A stretch of DNA of 37,264 nt from Myxosarcina sp. GA_180221_E-2-1-MAG-40_15. GTDB lineage: Bacteria > Cyanobacteriota > Cyanobacteriia > Cyanobacteriales > Xenococcaceae. How positions within the stretch are numbered: position 1 is the first letter of the stretch; the number at the start of each line of letters is the position of its first letter. Under the pieces are notes generated by a model. The model searched no databases. It saw nothing but the letters and a program-made list of their open reading frames with translations, and had not been told where the DNA came from. This document shows positions 10,521 through 20,536 of this stretch, piece after piece. Both the position numbers and the translations under genes were made by a program. The stretch lies in assembly GCA_020692205.1 (NCBI GenBank), contig JAIMKV010000050.1, forward strand, positions 1 through 37,264, written 5' to 3'.

Positions 10521-10922
10521 TTACCAAACGTAACAAAGAATTTCACCGCCAACACCTTGACTGCGGGCTTCTCTATCTGTCATTACTCCACGGGATGTGG
10601 AAACGATCGCAATACCAATGCCACCAAGAACGCGAGGAATATCTTTTTTTCTTGAGTAGACTCTCAGTCCTGGTTTGCTAACCCGCTTGAGGGTACTAAT
10701 AATTGGTTGGCGATTTCTACCTTTGTATTTGAGGGAAATTTCAATAAATTTTTGGGTGTCTTCCCCTGTTTCCTCATAACTTTCGATAAAGCCTTCGCTT
10801 TGTAGCACTTGAGCAATAGCACGAGTCATGCGAGTTGAAGGAACTTGAGTAGTTTGATGCTTGACCATGCAGGCGTTACGGATGCGGGTCAGCATATCTG
10901 AAATAGTATCGGTTGCTGCCAT
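10521..10922 (-). CDS. rpsH: 30S ribosomal protein S8
   Basis: Central-domain 16S rRNA-binding protein, essential for platform assembly. The 133-residue product begins with [18 protein letters not shown] and ends [26 protein letters not shown], the standard S8 C-terminus. In enterobacteria S8 is the translational repressor of the spc operon; whether that holds here cannot be read from the sequence. It is 37 bases after rplE. rpsN is not present between them, as expected in cyanobacteria. Confidence 0.98.
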   Translation of the reverse strand: MAATDTISDMLTRIRNACMVKHQTTQVPSTRMTRAIAQVLQSEGFIESYEETGEDTQKFIEISLKYKGRNRQPIISTLKRVSKPGLRVYSRKKDIPRVLGGIGIAIVSTSRGVMTDREARSQGVGGEILCYVW

Positions 10923-10959
10923 TATTTCCTATTGTTCTATTTTAAATATGCAGATAACG

Positions 10960-11505
10960 TTAATTGTCACGGAAAGGCATTCCCATTTCTTTTAATAAAG
11001 TTCGTCCTTCTTCATCGTTTGTTGCCGAAGTGACGATGGAAATATCCATCCCTCTAATTTGATCGATGCTATCGTAGTCAATCTCAGGGAACATTAATTG
11101 TTCTCTAACGCCTAAACTGTAGTTACCACGACCGTCAAAGCTTTTAGGACTAATTCCCCGAAAGTCACGAATACGAGGTAGAGCTAAAGCAATCAATCGA
11201 TCAAGAAAAGCATACATTTTTTCCCCACGAAGAGTCACCATGACTCCTACGGGCATTCCTTCACGAATTTTGAAGCCAGCGATCGCTTTTTTAGCTCTAG
11301 TAACTACTGGTTTTTGCCCTGTAATCACCGTCAATTCATTAATCGAAGATTCTAAAGCTTTGGCATTTTGTGATGCTTCCCCTAAACCTCGGTTAATGAC
11401 GATTTTGACTACTCGTGGTACTTGATGGACATTATTAAAGTTGAACTGTTCTGTCAGTTTAGGAACGATATCCTCGGAATATCTTTGTTTTAGTGATTTG
11501 GGCAT
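10960..11505 (-). CDS. rplE: 50S ribosomal protein L5
   Basis: 5S-rRNA-binding central-protuberance protein that bridges to S13. The 181-residue product has [25 protein letters not shown], the [25 protein letters not shown] block and [26 protein letters not shown] start at 11505, 82 bases after rplX. Confidence 0.98.
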   Translation of the reverse strand: MPKSLKQRYSEDIVPKLTEQFNFNNVHQVPRVVKIVINRGLGEASQNAKALESSINELTVITGQKPVVTRAKKAIAGFKIREGMPVGVMVTLRGEKMYAFLDRLIALALPRIRDFRGISPKSFDGRGNYSLGVREQLMFPEIDYDSIDQIRGMDISIVTSATNDEEGRTLLKEMGMPFRDN

Positions 11506-11587
11506 GATGGTAAAATTTTCCTGGGCTTGGTCAGGAAATTGTAAGTTTAAGAAATTGGTAATTTTCTAGGCACTTAACGCGATCAAA

Positions 11588-11935
11588 CTAGTCGATGATT
11601 TCGCCAGTTTTTTTGAGCATTCGCACCTTACGACCTTCTTCGGTAAACGTATAGCCAACACGGCTTACGGTTTTTTCTTTATTGGAATAATGCATGACGT
11701 TAGAGCTGTGGATTGGGGCTTCAAAAGTCACTATTTGACCTGATTCTCCTTCCTGCTGAGGTTTAACGTGCTTAGTACGGACATTAACTCCCTCAACAAC
11801 GACTTGACTAGTTTTGGGAATTACTCTAGATATTTCCCCTACCTTGCCTTTATCACGCCCAGAGATTACCTGAATGGTGTCTCCTTTCTTGACGTGCATT
11901 TTGTAGCGGGTAGGTGCGCCTTTTGTGTTAGCCAT
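11588..11935 (-). CDS. rplX: 50S ribosomal protein L24
   Basis: Assembly-initiator protein binding the 5' region of 23S rRNA. The 115-residue product carries the KOW motif ([36 protein letters not shown]). Its ATG follows the rplN stop codon directly with no spacer, so translation is likely coupled. The length fits the bacterial family. Confidence 0.97.
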   Translation of the reverse strand: MANTKGAPTRYKMHVKKGDTIQVISGRDKGKVGEISRVIPKTSQVVVEGVNVRTKHVKPQQEGESGQIVTFEAPIHSSNVMHYSNKEKTVSRVGYTFTEEGRKVRMLKKTGEIID

Positions 11936-12304
11936 TTATATTACCTCTGGAGCTAAAGAGACAATCTTAGTAAAGTTTCTCTCTCTTAATTCTCTTGCTA
12001 CAGGACCAAAGACACGAGTGCCTCTTGGGCTACCCTGCTCGTTAATAATCACCGCAGCGTTATCGTCGAAACGAATACTCATTCCACTAGGTCGATTGAC
12101 TGACTGTTTTGTTCTGACAATCACTGCCTTAACAACTTCGGACTTTTTAACGCCCATGTTAGGTAAAGCGTCTTTAACTACCGCCACTACGACATCACCG
12201 ATAAAGGCATAAGGACTGTTTCCTTTGCCAATTACGCGCAAGCACATCAGCTTGCGTGCGCCACTGTTGTCAGCGACATTTAGATAGGTCTGTTGTTGAA
12301 TCAT
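11936..12304 (-). CDS. rplN: 50S ribosomal protein L14
   Basis: Large-subunit protein at the subunit interface, next to L19. The 122-residue product begins [20 protein letters not shown] and contains [39 protein letters not shown], both diagnostic. ATG start, 43 bases after rpsQ; its TAA abuts the rplX ATG. Confidence 0.98.
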   Translation of the reverse strand: MIQQQTYLNVADNSGARKLMCLRVIGKGNSPYAFIGDVVVAVVKDALPNMGVKKSEVVKAVIVRTKQSVNRPSGMSIRFDDNAAVIINEQGSPRGTRVFGPVARELRERNFTKIVSLAPEVI

Positions 12305-12347
12305 GGTTGACTTCGACCGAGAAGATTAGGTTGATAAGAATTAAGAA

Positions 12348-12596
12348 TTAAGATTGTCTGGATTCAATAATTTCCTCGACCGTCCAGCGTTTGGTTTTGC
12401 TTAAGGGACGAGTTTCTTTAATGCGCACGCGATCTCCAATTTTGCATTGGTTTTCTGCGTCATGTACTTTGTATTTTTTAGTTCTGACGACAATTTTGCC
12501 GTACTTTGGGTGAGGAGAACGGTTTTCAATAGCTACAACAATGGTTTTATCCATTTTGTCGCTGACTACTTCTCCAACTCTTTCTTTTACTGCCAT
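12348..12596 (-). CDS. rpsQ: 30S ribosomal protein S17
   Basis: OB-fold primary 16S rRNA-binding protein of the small subunit. The 82-residue product has [33 protein letters not shown] and the [18 protein letters not shown] segment typical of S17. ATG start, 3 bases after the rpmC stop. Confidence 0.98.
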   Translation of the reverse strand: MAVKERVGEVVSDKMDKTIVVAIENRSPHPKYGKIVVRTKKYKVHDAENQCKIGDRVRIKETRPLSKTKRWTVEEIIESRQS

Positions 12597-12599
12597 AAT

Positions 12600-12815
12600 T
12601 TATTCTCCTTTTGCAGCAGTGATTTCACGCTCGCGTTCTACAGTGAGTAATTGAGCCATGCGATGTTTAGCGTGCTTAAACAGATGAGGTTTCTCTAAAC
12701 GGCGAGTAGCTTGCTCTAGCCTTAACTGGAATAGTTCTCGCTTAACCGCTAGAATTTCTTCTGCTAATTCTTCTTCACTCAGCTTTCTGGCATCTTCAAT
12801 CTTTGGTAGAGCCAT
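12600..12815 (-). CDS. rpmC: 50S ribosomal protein L29
   Basis: Helical-hairpin protein beside the exit tunnel that forms part of the docking platform for SRP and trigger factor. The start is put at the ATG at 12815 (71 residues, MALPKIEDARKLSEEELAEE), matching the family N-terminus; a GTG at 12836 would overlap the end of rplP and add seven unconserved residues. The body has EEILAVKRELFQLRLEQATRRLEKPHLFKHAKHRMAQL. One base separates the rplP stop from this ATG. Confidence 0.95.
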   Translation of the reverse strand: MALPKIEDARKLSEEELAEEILAVKRELFQLRLEQATRRLEKPHLFKHAKHRMAQLLTVEREREITAAKGE

Positions 12816-12816
12816 A

Positions 12817-13236
12817 TTACTTATAATCCTCGTCACGAGTGATAAATTTGGTCTTGATCGGTAACTTTTGGGCTGCTAGGCGCATTGCTTCTTTAGCTAT
12901 ATCTTCTGGAACGCCAGCCATTTCAAACATAATTCTACCTGGTTTGACTACTGCTACCCAAAACTCGGGAGAACCTTTACCAGAACCCATACGGGTTTCG
13001 GCTGGGCGCATCGTAACTGGTTTGTCAGGAAAGATCCGAATCCAGATCTTCCCGCCACGTTTGACGTAGCGCGTCATCGCTCGACGTGCAGCCTCAATTT
13101 GGCGTGCAGTAATCCAAGAAGGTTCTGTAGCTTGAAGAGCATAATCACCGAAGTTTAGGGTATTGCCACGATAAGCCATACCTCTCATGCGACCTCGATG
13201 TTGTTTACGAAATTTCGTTCTTCTGGGACTAAGCAT
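12817..13236 (-). CDS. rplP: 50S ribosomal protein L16
   Basis: Protein that positions the A-site tRNA elbow and helps organise the peptidyl-transferase region. The 139-residue product begins [20 protein letters not shown] and contains [45 protein letters not shown] and [20 protein letters not shown], all standard. ATG start, 36 bases after rpsC. Confidence 0.98.
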   Translation of the reverse strand: MLSPRRTKFRKQHRGRMRGMAYRGNTLNFGDYALQATEPSWITARQIEAARRAMTRYVKRGGKIWIRIFPDKPVTMRPAETRMGSGKGSPEFWVAVVKPGRIMFEMAGVPEDIAKEAMRLAAQKLPIKTKFITRDEDYK

Positions 13237-13272
13237 AATAGTAATATTTTGCTAAATAAGTCTTGTTAATAG

Positions 13273-13992
13273 TTACTCTGAGCGATCGTCGAACTTTTGG
13301 CGACGACGCTGACGGCGGGGAGCTTGACTAGGTACTGCTGTGACAGCCTCTTCTTGCCCAGGAATAATTTCGCCTTTAAATACCCAAACCTTGACTCCGA
13401 GAATCCCGTAAATAGTCAACGCAGTGCGATAAGAGTAATCAATATCGGCTCTAAGAGTATGTAGGGGAACTCGACCTTCCCTAACCCATTCTGTACGAGC
13501 AATTTCAGCTCCATTTAAGCGACCGCTAACCTGAATTTTAATGCCCAAAACTTCGGCTCTTTGCGCTCTTTGGATTGCCTGACGGACAACTCGACGGAAA
13601 GAAACTCTTCGCTCTAGCTGCTGACAGATATACTCGGCAATCAAAGCTGAATCAGCATCGACGCGGGGTACTTCAATCACATTGATCCGAATCTGACGGC
13701 TGTTGCCCACCTTAGTTTGAAGGTCGGTACGTAGCTTTTCAATTCCTGAACCACCACGACCAACTACCACTCCTGGTCTAGCGGTATGAATTGCTAAATC
13801 AATTTGATCAGCTTTACGTTCAATCTTGACTTGAGAAATGCCTGCATTGTTTAGCTCTTTGTTGACGTATTCTCTAATTAAACGGTCTTCTTGCAACAGC
13901 TCGGGATAACGTTTAGTATCTGCATACCAACAAGATTGATGTTCTTTGGTAACTCCCAGACGAAAGCCTGTTGGATGTATCTTTTGTCCCAC
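13273..13992 (-). CDS. rpsC: 30S ribosomal protein S3
   Basis: mRNA-entry-channel protein with helicase-related function alongside S4 and S5. The 239-residue product begins [18 protein letters not shown], has the KH-domain loop [16 protein letters not shown] and the C-terminal [28 protein letters not shown]. The tail is strongly basic (RRQRRRQKF). The start is GTG at 13992 with GAGGAAA upstream, fixed by the conserved N-terminus. It is 48 bases after rplV. Confidence 0.98.
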   Translation of the reverse strand: MGQKIHPTGFRLGVTKEHQSCWYADTKRYPELLQEDRLIREYVNKELNNAGISQVKIERKADQIDLAIHTARPGVVVGRGGSGIEKLRTDLQTKVGNSRQIRINVIEVPRVDADSALIAEYICQQLERRVSFRRVVRQAIQRAQRAEVLGIKIQVSGRLNGAEIARTEWVREGRVPLHTLRADIDYSYRTALTIYGILGVKVWVFKGEIIPGQEEAVTAVPSQAPRRQRRRQKFDDRSE

Positions 13993-14040
13993 AAATGTTT
14001 CCTCGTAAATAGTAATTAATTAAATTAATAATCTGTGATT

Positions 14041-14400
14041 TTAATCGGTTACTTCTGGCGCAACAGCCACTGTGATGTGACAGGTTGGCTTACGAATTTG
14101 GTAGGCTCTACCTTGCGCTCGGGGACGATAACGTTTGAGAACGGGACCACCATCAGCAAAGGCTTTGCTGACTACTAGAGTTGCAGGATCTAACCCATTG
14201 TTATGTTCTGCGTTTGCCACAGCCGAACGCAATGCTTTTAAAATTGGATCGCAGGCTTTGTAAGGCATAAACTCCAAAATTATTAGAGCTTCTCGATATT
14301 GACGACCGCGAATTTGATCTAACACCCGTCTGACCTTAAAAGGAGACATCCGGATATATTTGGCGATCGCCTGTACTTCACTGTTGGTATCTATTGTCAT
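14041..14400 (-). CDS. rplV: 50S ribosomal protein L22
   Basis: Exit-tunnel protein whose beta-hairpin lines the constriction with L4. The 119-residue product has [44 protein letters not shown], and the hairpin and C-terminal [27 protein letters not shown] start, 15 bases after rpsS. Confidence 0.98.
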   Translation of the reverse strand: MTIDTNSEVQAIAKYIRMSPFKVRRVLDQIRGRQYREALIILEFMPYKACDPILKALRSAVANAEHNNGLDPATLVVSKAFADGGPVLKRYRPRAQGRAYQIRKPTCHITVAVAPEVTD

Positions 14401-14415
14401 AGTAGTATTTGCGAG

Positions 14416-14694
14416 CTAGCGTCTCCCTTTCTTGTCGCCTTTAGCATGACCCCTAAAGGTGCGGGTCGGAGCAAATTCTCCTAGTTTATGTCCCACCATT
14501 TGATCGCTAATAAACACAGGAATATGTTGGCGACCATTATGCACGGCAATTGTGTGTCCTACCATTAAAGGTAGAATAGTTGAGGCCCTAGACCAAGTTT
14601 TAATTACTTCTTTCTTGTTACCCGCATTCAACCGTTCAATTTTCTTGAGCAGGCTGTCGGCGATAAAAGGCCCTTTTTTTAAAGAACGACTCAT
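14416..14694 (-). CDS. rpsS: 30S ribosomal protein S19
   Basis: Head protein near the A-site finger that forms a complex with S13. The 92-residue product reads [20 protein letters not shown] at the start and has [39 protein letters not shown], both diagnostic. ATG start, 21 bases after rplB. Confidence 0.98.
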   Translation of the reverse strand: MSRSLKKGPFIADSLLKKIERLNAGNKKEVIKTWSRASTILPLMVGHTIAVHNGRQHIPVFISDQMVGHKLGEFAPTRTFRGHAKGDKKGRR

Positions 14695-14715
14695 ATTTTT
14701 AAGATCAATGATGAA

Positions 14716-15543
14716 TTAACGACGACGACGGACGATTAACTTGTTACTGGGCTTGTTTTTCTTGCGCGTTTTCTTACCCAGCGCTGGTTTACCCCAGGGA
14801 GATACAGGACCACTTCTACCGATGGGCGCACGTCCTTCTCCACCACCATGAGGGTGGTCGCAGGGGTTCATTGCACTACCACGAACCTCGGGTCTTCTAC
14901 CTAAGTGGCGCATTCGACCCGCTTTACCTAGCTTAAGGTTGCGATATTCAACATTACCTACCTGTCCAATAGTGGCGTAACATTCTTTGCGCACCATCCG
15001 CACTTCCTTAGAAGGCAAACCAATAGTTACATAGTCTCCCTCTTTAGCCATCACCTTGGCAGCAGCACCAGCAGCACGAACTATCTGTCCGCCTCTACCT
15101 GCTATCAGTTCAACATTATGAATTGTTTCGCCCAAAGGCATATTGCTCAATGGTAAAGCGTTACCAACTTCAATCGGAGCATCGGGACTAGCAATAATCT
15201 CTGTTCCCACCTTCATGCCCACAGCAGCTAAGATATAGCGTTTTTCACCATCTTCGTACTGGACTAAAGCAATGCGCGCATTACGATTGGGATCGTACTC
15301 GATCGCAATTACCTCAGCGGGAATATTACGTTTGTCACGACGGAAATCAATAATTCGATAGAGTCGCTTGTGTCCACCACCGCGACGACGACTGGTAATT
15401 ACACCGCGGTTATTACGCCCTTTCTGACGATGTTTATACTTAGTTAAAGACTTTTCTGGCTTACTTTTGGTAATTTCCGAAAAATCGGGAACTACCGCTT
15501 GGCGAGTCCCTGGTGTGTATGGTCTAAATGAACGAGTACCCAT
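14716..15543 (-). CDS. rplB: 50S ribosomal protein L2
   Basis: Highly conserved protein next to the peptidyl-transferase centre, needed for subunit association. The 275-residue product has [21 protein letters not shown], the [22 protein letters not shown] block, and [19 protein letters not shown], including the conserved histidine near the catalytic centre. The tail is very basic. It is 34 bases after rplW. Confidence 0.98.
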   Translation of the reverse strand: MGTRSFRPYTPGTRQAVVPDFSEITKSKPEKSLTKYKHRQKGRNNRGVITSRRRGGGHKRLYRIIDFRRDKRNIPAEVIAIEYDPNRNARIALVQYEDGEKRYILAAVGMKVGTEIIASPDAPIEVGNALPLSNMPLGETIHNVELIAGRGGQIVRAAGAAAKVMAKEGDYVTIGLPSKEVRMVRKECYATIGQVGNVEYRNLKLGKAGRMRHLGRRPEVRGSAMNPCDHPHGGGEGRAPIGRSGPVSPWGKPALGKKTRKKNKPSNKLIVRRRR

Positions 15544-15577
15544 AATTTGCTTTTAATTAGCTTTTTCGAGTTCGAGT

Positions 15578-15886
15578 TTATACGTCGGGGAACAAGGCGA
15601 TCGCATCCCCGTCTTTAAGAGTGACAATTGCTCTTTTGTATTGAGCCTTATAACCCATAAATCTTCCTACACGACGCTTTTTGCGAGGCAGGGTTAAGGT
15701 ATTTACCTTAACAACAGTGACATCAAACAAGCTTTCAATCGCTGCTTTGATGTCAGGTTTTGTCGCTTTAGGTAGTACATCAAAAACGTACTTACCAAGT
15801 TCCATTTGAATTGTGCCTTTTTCAGTAATGATTGGCTTGAGGATTAAGTCTGCTAAATCTCTCTCTTGGTATTTAGTCGTCACCAT
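15578..15886 (-). CDS. rplW: 50S ribosomal protein L23
   Basis: Exit-tunnel protein that docks trigger factor and SRP. The 102-residue product has [57 protein letters not shown] and a basic RKKRRVGRF segment. The ATG at 15886 lies inside the end of rplD (14-base overlap). The GGAGG site is only three bases before this ATG but six before the next codon, a GTG, so real initiation could be one codon downstream, giving a 101-residue protein. Confidence 0.96.
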   Translation of the reverse strand: MVTTKYQERDLADLILKPIITEKGTIQMELGKYVFDVLPKATKPDIKAAIESLFDVTVVKVNTLTLPRKKRRVGRFMGYKAQYKRAIVTLKDGDAIALFPDV

Positions 15887-16508
15887 AAACCTCCTGAATC
15901 TGTAGTAGCGCGTCTTGAGTTACCACAATTTTGTTGGCATGAAGCAGATCCACAACATTAAGGTTAGTGGCTTTAATTAACTTGACTTTAGCAATGTTGC
16001 GCGTTGATAGATTAACGTTGTCTGAAACTTCTTTGAGAATTAATAAAACCTTGGCATCAGGTTCTACACCCCAACGTTCAAGAGCCGAAATTACTTCCTT
16101 AGTTTTGGGGCGCTCTAGCTGTGAGGCAAAATTTTCGACCACGATCGTGTCTTCTAAGCGAGAACTAAAGGCTGTTCTTAATGCTAATCGTCTTTCCTTA
16201 CGATTCATCTTGGTGCTAAAATCTCTGGGCTTTGGTCCAAAGATGACACCACCACCACGCCATAAAGGAGATCGGATTGACCCTGCACGAGCGCGACCAG
16301 TTCCTTTCTGTCTCCAGGGTTTGCGTCCGCCACCACGAACTTCGGCACGGGTTTTAGTTGAGGCTGTTCCCTGACGAGCATTGTTTAATTGACGAACCAT
16401 TGCTCGATGAACAATATGTTCAGCACTTTCTGATTTGGCTACCTGGAGTTCAACGGATGCCTCGCCAGCATCTTCACCCTGCCAATTTTTGACTACACAA
16501 TTAACCAT
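15873..16508 (-). CDS. rplD: 50S ribosomal protein L4
   Basis: Large-subunit protein whose loop reaches the exit-tunnel constriction. The 211-residue product has the characteristic [44 protein letters not shown] loop. In enterobacteria L4 represses the S10 operon; here the operon begins at rplC and no equivalent leader structure was recognised. The 3' end overlaps rplW by 14 bases. It is 53 bases after rplC. Confidence 0.97.
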   Translation of the reverse strand: MVNCVVKNWQGEDAGEASVELQVAKSESAEHIVHRAMVRQLNNARQGTASTKTRAEVRGGGRKPWRQKGTGRARAGSIRSPLWRGGGVIFGPKPRDFSTKMNRKERRLALRTAFSSRLEDTIVVENFASQLERPKTKEVISALERWGVEPDAKVLLILKEVSDNVNLSTRNIAKVKLIKATNLNVVDLLHANKIVVTQDALLQIQEVYGDD

Positions 16509-16561
16509 AGTTATTTGTTATTTACCTGTTTTGTCTTGAAATAACTAACGAGCTGCTATTA

Positions 16562-17200
16562 CTATCCAACAATTTTGCTGGGAGAAATACTGAGCAAAGA
16601 GCCAGGCTTACCTGGAATAGCACCTTTGATCAGTAGCAAATTTTGCTCTGCATCAACCTTGACAACTGTTAGTTTGCGAGTAGTTACCTGCTTCCCGCCG
16701 TAGCGTCCTGCCATTTTTTTACCAGGATAGACACGGCCAGGGGTAGTACCTGCACCAGTAGAACCAGGCGCGCGATGATTTTTAGAACCATGACTCATCA
16801 AACCACGTTTGAAGTTATGACGCTTTTGATAACCAGCAAAACCACGACCCATAGTTTTACCACTCACGTCTACGGTTGTTTCAGGATTAAAGATAGCGGC
16901 AATATCCAAGGCTTGACCTAGTTCATAGCCAGCTGTTTCCTCAATACGGTATTCCTTAAGATGACGCAAAGGATTTGCTCCTGCTTTGCTTAAGTGACCC
17001 AATTCAGGTTTAGACAGAGCTTTTTCTTTAACTTCGCCATAGCCAATCTGAATTGAACTATAGCCGTCCGTTTCTTTTGTTTTGATTTGAGTTACGACAC
17101 AAGGTCCAGCTTGAACCACAGTAACGGGAATTGCATTTCCTGTTTCCCGATCAAAAACTTGGGTCATGCCTACTTTGGTGCCAAGAATACCGACAGACAC
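16562..17200 (-). CDS. rplC: 50S ribosomal protein L3
   Basis: Early-assembly large-subunit protein reaching toward the peptidyl-transferase centre. The start is placed at GTG 17200, giving 212 residues beginning (M)[20 protein letters not shown], the standard L3 N-terminus, with GGAG about nine bases upstream. A reading from TTG 17233 adds eleven residues ([10 protein letters not shown]) that contain the ribosome-binding site and is rejected. [46 protein letters not shown] is diagnostic. It is the first gene of the minus-strand cluster; rpsJ does not precede it, as usual in cyanobacteria. Confidence 0.97.
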   Translation of the reverse strand: MSVGILGTKVGMTQVFDRETGNAIPVTVVQAGPCVVTQIKTKETDGYSSIQIGYGEVKEKALSKPELGHLSKAGANPLRHLKEYRIEETAGYELGQALDIAAIFNPETTVDVSGKTMGRGFAGYQKRHNFKRGLMSHGSKNHRAPGSTGAGTTPGRVYPGKKMAGRYGGKQVTTRKLTVVKVDAEQNLLLIKGAIPGKPGSLLSISPSKIVG

Positions 17201-17800
17201 GAATTTAAACTCCACTATATTGCAACACAACAAGCCATTGAGCCTTTTTTAGTTGACTCTTTACTGATATATACTTGCCGTACACTACCTTGTAATTACG
17301 GTGTAACTTTAACTGACGAAAATTAGACATCATGCAGGTATCGATTGAACGATCAACAAGATGTCCAGCAGCAAATATATATGATTTTATTTTCTAAGAT
17401 TTACGATTAGAAGAGTTTGAGTATGAACCCTAACTGCTTCTAATTTTTAAAGTTACCTGTACCCTCTAAGACTTAAAGAATAAAGTTCTTCAGTTTCTTA
17501 AGGAGGTAGCAAATCCTATAAAATTTCTCACTAGCCCCATAACAGGTTGGTTTTGTGTAAGTAATTACAGTGAAAACTCTCGTGTTTAGCTAAAAAACGA
17601 AGTTGATCGATATTTTTTTAGCTGGGGGATGATTAGATTTTAAGATCTATATCTTCTATAGTGTGAGATTTGCCAGTTTTGACCACAATCATTAATGATA
17701 CATGATGGGGGAAGTTTTTGACAAGGCTACTTTTTGATAATTGGTTTTAGATTATTGTTTGTCAATCAGAAAAGCGATCGCCTAAACTAATAACCTCTAT
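17201..17800. other. 600-base gap between rplC and the UPF0182 gene
   Basis: AT-rich, no convincing ORF, tRNA or transposon end. It must hold the promoter of the ribosomal-protein cluster (near 17,260-17,300) and the 3' end of the upstream UPF0182 transcript. One 8-bp inverted repeat (ATTAGAAG at 17406-17413, CTTCTAAT at 17437-17444) is followed by a short T-run on the plus strand, but no plus-strand gene lies before it to terminate. No clear terminator was seen after the UPF0182 stop at 17,801. Confidence 0.6.
17268..17295 (-). promoter_or_regulatory. Candidate sigma-70-type promoter for the ribosomal-protein cluster
   Basis: On the minus strand TTACAA (17295-17290) is followed by a 16-base spacer and TATATA (17273-17268), about 68 bases before the rplC GTG. 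The -10 matches the consensus moderately and the -35 weakly. It is the best pair seen close to the first gene, but AT-rich sequence gives such matches by chance. Confidence 0.3.
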
Positions 17801-20536
17801 TTAATTTAATTGTTGTAAAATGTCTTGTAATTGTTGCTGATAGCGTCCGTATTCGATCCAGTCACCTCTTTGCAAAGCTTGTTGTGCTTGCTCATATATT
17901 TCTAAGGCAGATTGTGACAACGGCTCATCTGCCATCGCTGGACTACCAGATTCGGTCAATCGAGGAGGAATTTGCTTGAATACCGTAGCCAAGGATTGTT
18001 CTAGGGTGGGAGTCATCACTATTTCGTTATCATAAGCCACAATAATGCGCGTCAGTTCTGGTAATTCTCCCTTCTCGGCGCGGAGATAAAGGGGTTGGAC
18101 ATAAAGTATCGAACCGTCAATAGGAATAACTAAAATATCGCCCCTAATTACCCTTGAGCCTCGCTGACTCCACAGAGTTATTTGTTCGGCGATTTCGGGA
18201 TTTTGGTCAATTCTGGCTTCGATTTGAAACGGGCCATAAACCAGTTCTTGTTTGGGAAATTCGTATAGTCTTAGCTTACCGTAATTATTGCCGTCAGAAC
18301 GAGCCGCCATCCAGGCAATCATGTTATCTCGATTTATCGGGGTAAAGGGCAGAATTAAGACAAATTCCGCTGCTGTTTCCCCTGGTAATTTCATGATTAG
18401 ATAATCAGGTTCAACTTGCTGTTGTTGACCACCATAAAGTTCAGTAGCAAATCGCCAGTCATCTTCCCGGTTATAAAATACCTGGGGATCTTCCATATGA
18501 TAGCTTAGGTACATTTTGGCTTGGATTTCAAATAAATCTTGGGGATAGCGAAAATGAGCCTGTATTTTTGGCGGAATCGTGTCTGTACTTTTAAATAAAT
18601 TAGGAAATATCTTACGGTAGGTAGCTATAATCGGTTCGTCTTCATTGATTAAGTAAAATTGCATCGTGCCATCCTTAGCATCAACGACAACTTTGACTGG
18701 ATTACGGACGTAATTGATGTTTTTATCGGTAATTAATTCAGTTTTTTGTTCATGAGCCACAGCTTCGGAATAGGGATAGCGATCGCTTGTTGTATAGGCA
18801 TCGATAATCCACTGTAGTCTGCCATCAACTACTACCAGATAAGGATCGTTGTCGTAGCGAAGAAAAGGAGCAACATGACTCACCCGTTCGGTAATTTGCC
18901 GATAGTAGTGGATCCGGGAATCTGGGGTAAAGTAGTTAGAAATTAGAATCTTGAGACTACCCTGTTCATAAGCGTAAACTAATCTGCGCCACCAGTTACT
19001 TAAAGGTACACCGCCTAAACCATCGTATTTAACAAAGGCATTTTCAGCACCACGGGGATAGTCAAACTCAAACGTATTCATACCCGTATAGATATAGTCA
19101 TTGGTTAATTCACCGTAATAGATTCCTGGTTCTTCAATTTCTAATTCGATTGGCGAAACGGGAGGAATATTTTTAACAAACAACACGGGTAAACCATCCT
19201 CAGTTACCTCGTTGACAGGGCTCATGACTAGTCCATAGCCGTGCGTGTATTTGAGCCTTTGATTGACCCAGGTTCGTGCCGAAGCTGGTACTTGACTATA
19301 ATCAAATTCTCGAGGAGAAAGCATTACCTGACGATAATTACCATTAAAGGTATATCTATCTACGTCAACGTCATTGAATCGATAATAAAAACGGATTTCC
19401 TGTAGCTGCCGATAGGTAGTTAGTAGAGGACGATAGTCCCAAAGACGAATATTGTCGATCGTGGCCTGATTTTCTGACAGAATATTGGGGTTAAGATTAG
19501 CCGATGAATTAAGTTGATAATCTTGAGTATTGATCTTTGCCAGGTCGTAAGCCTGTCGGGTAAACTCAATATTGTGCTTAATATAAGGAATCTCTTTGGC
19601 TAATTCATTAGGTTCTACCACAAAACGCTGCTGCAACTCGGGATAAGCACCATTCACTACTACTAAAATTAGAGCATATACTCCGATGCCATAGACGGGA
19701 CGCAGTAGGCTATTGGACCAAGTAGCAGCTATTAGCCAAATTCCTAATAATACAGAAGCGACAATCATCACCCAGAATGCAAACAGACGGGCATGAGTAT
19801 CGGTATAGTCTGCCCCCCAAACTACTCCCTGAGAAGAATAAAGTAGTTCGTAGCGTTCGAGCCAAAAATCGACACCAATATCTATAGCGATCGCCGCAAG
19901 CAAGAAACTAAGATGAACTTTAATTGGCTTAGTAATTAGTTTTTGCCATTGTTGTTCCACCACCAGGTTTTTCCACTGCCAGTCAAAGCGGATGATTCCT
20001 TTAAAAATGTAAACCAGCACAGACAGAACTAATCCCGTTATCAACAGCGTCAGCCAGCAATTTTCGAGATTATCGAGTAGGGGGAGGCGAAATAGATAAA
20101 AGCCCAGATCTTGTTTATAGATTGGATCGAGACGATCAAATTGCGTGGCGTTGAAAAACTGAGGCAATAATTCCCAGGATGCAGCACTCAGATTAGCAAT
20201 GCTTAGAGAAATGAGAAAAACTATAACAGCAGCAATATAATTGGCAAATTTCTGAGTATATGGCTCAAGTTGGCTAGATTCTAAGAAACGAAACGCACGA
20301 TTTCCCGTCAGACGTAGTGCCAGCCAATAATTAAAGCTTAAAAAAACCACAAAGATGACAAATGTTCCTACCCAAATACCCACCTGCCAACCGACACGCT
20401 GCCAAAAAACAGCAGCAAAGCCTACGGTTTCAAACCACCAGGACTCGGTTAATAGGTGAACTACTGCTGAAACTAAAGTCAAACCGGCGATCGCTGCTAT
20501 GAGAATAGAGATTATTACTTTTTGCTGAAGTTGCAT
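17801..20536 (-). CDS. UPF0182 family integral membrane protein
   Basis: Function unknown. The 911-residue protein has about seven hydrophobic segments in the first 310 residues (for example VIISILIAAIAGLTLVSAVV near the start and VGIWVGTFVIFVVFLSFNYW), then a large soluble region of about 560 residues, presumably extracytoplasmic. Family traits include TRQAYDL, NIRLWDYRPLL, YGLVMSPVNEV, GVPLSNWWRRLVYAYEQGSLKIL and a C-terminal ALEIYEQAQQALQRGDWIEYGRYQQQL. The family (COG1615) occurs in cyanobacteria and actinobacteria. The ATG at 20536 is preferred over an adjoining GTG at 20539; neither has a clear ribosome-binding site. It is monocistronic by position: divergent from the glycan cluster and separated from rplC by 600 bases. 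Confidence 0.9.
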   Translation of the reverse strand: MQLQQKVIISILIAAIAGLTLVSAVVHLLTESWWFETVGFAAVFWQRVGWQVGIWVGTFVIFVVFLSFNYWLALRLTGNRAFRFLESSQLEPYTQKFANYIAAVIVFLISLSIANLSAASWELLPQFFNATQFDRLDPIYKQDLGFYLFRLPLLDNLENCWLTLLITGLVLSVLVYIFKGIIRFDWQWKNLVVEQQWQKLITKPIKVHLSFLLAAIAIDIGVDFWLERYELLYSSQGVVWGADYTDTHARLFAFWVMIVASVLLGIWLIAATWSNSLLRPVYGIGVYALILVVVNGAYPELQQRFVVEPNELAKEIPYIKHNIEFTRQAYDLAKINTQDYQLNSSANLNPNILSENQATIDNIRLWDYRPLLTTYRQLQEIRFYYRFNDVDVDRYTFNGNYRQVMLSPREFDYSQVPASARTWVNQRLKYTHGYGLVMSPVNEVTEDGLPVLFVKNIPPVSPIELEIEEPGIYYGELTNDYIYTGMNTFEFDYPRGAENAFVKYDGLGGVPLSNWWRRLVYAYEQGSLKILISNYFTPDSRIHYYRQITERVSHVAPFLRYDNDPYLVVVDGRLQWIIDAYTTSDRYPYSEAVAHEQKTELITDKNINYVRNPVKVVVDAKDGTMQFYLINEDEPIIATYRKIFPNLFKSTDTIPPKIQAHFRYPQDLFEIQAKMYLSYHMEDPQVFYNREDDWRFATELYGGQQQQVEPDYLIMKLPGETAAEFVLILPFTPINRDNMIAWMAARSDGNNYGKLRLYEFPKQELVYGPFQIEARIDQNPEIAEQITLWSQRGSRVIRGDILVIPIDGSILYVQPLYLRAEKGELPELTRIIVAYDNEIVMTPTLEQSLATVFKQIPPRLTESGSPAMADEPLSQSALEIYEQAQQALQRGDWIEYGRYQQQLQDILQQLN

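Noticed and set aside
10923-10959. Loss of rpsN (S14), rpmD (L30) and rpsJ (S10) from the cluster
   Set aside because: Their absence from this cluster is normal in cyanobacteria, where S10 and S14 are encoded elsewhere and L30 is missing, so it is not a deletion.
17406-17449. Terminator-like inverted repeat on the plus strand in the rplC upstream gap
   Set aside because: Only an 8-bp AT-rich stem with a 23-base loop, and no plus-strand gene precedes it.
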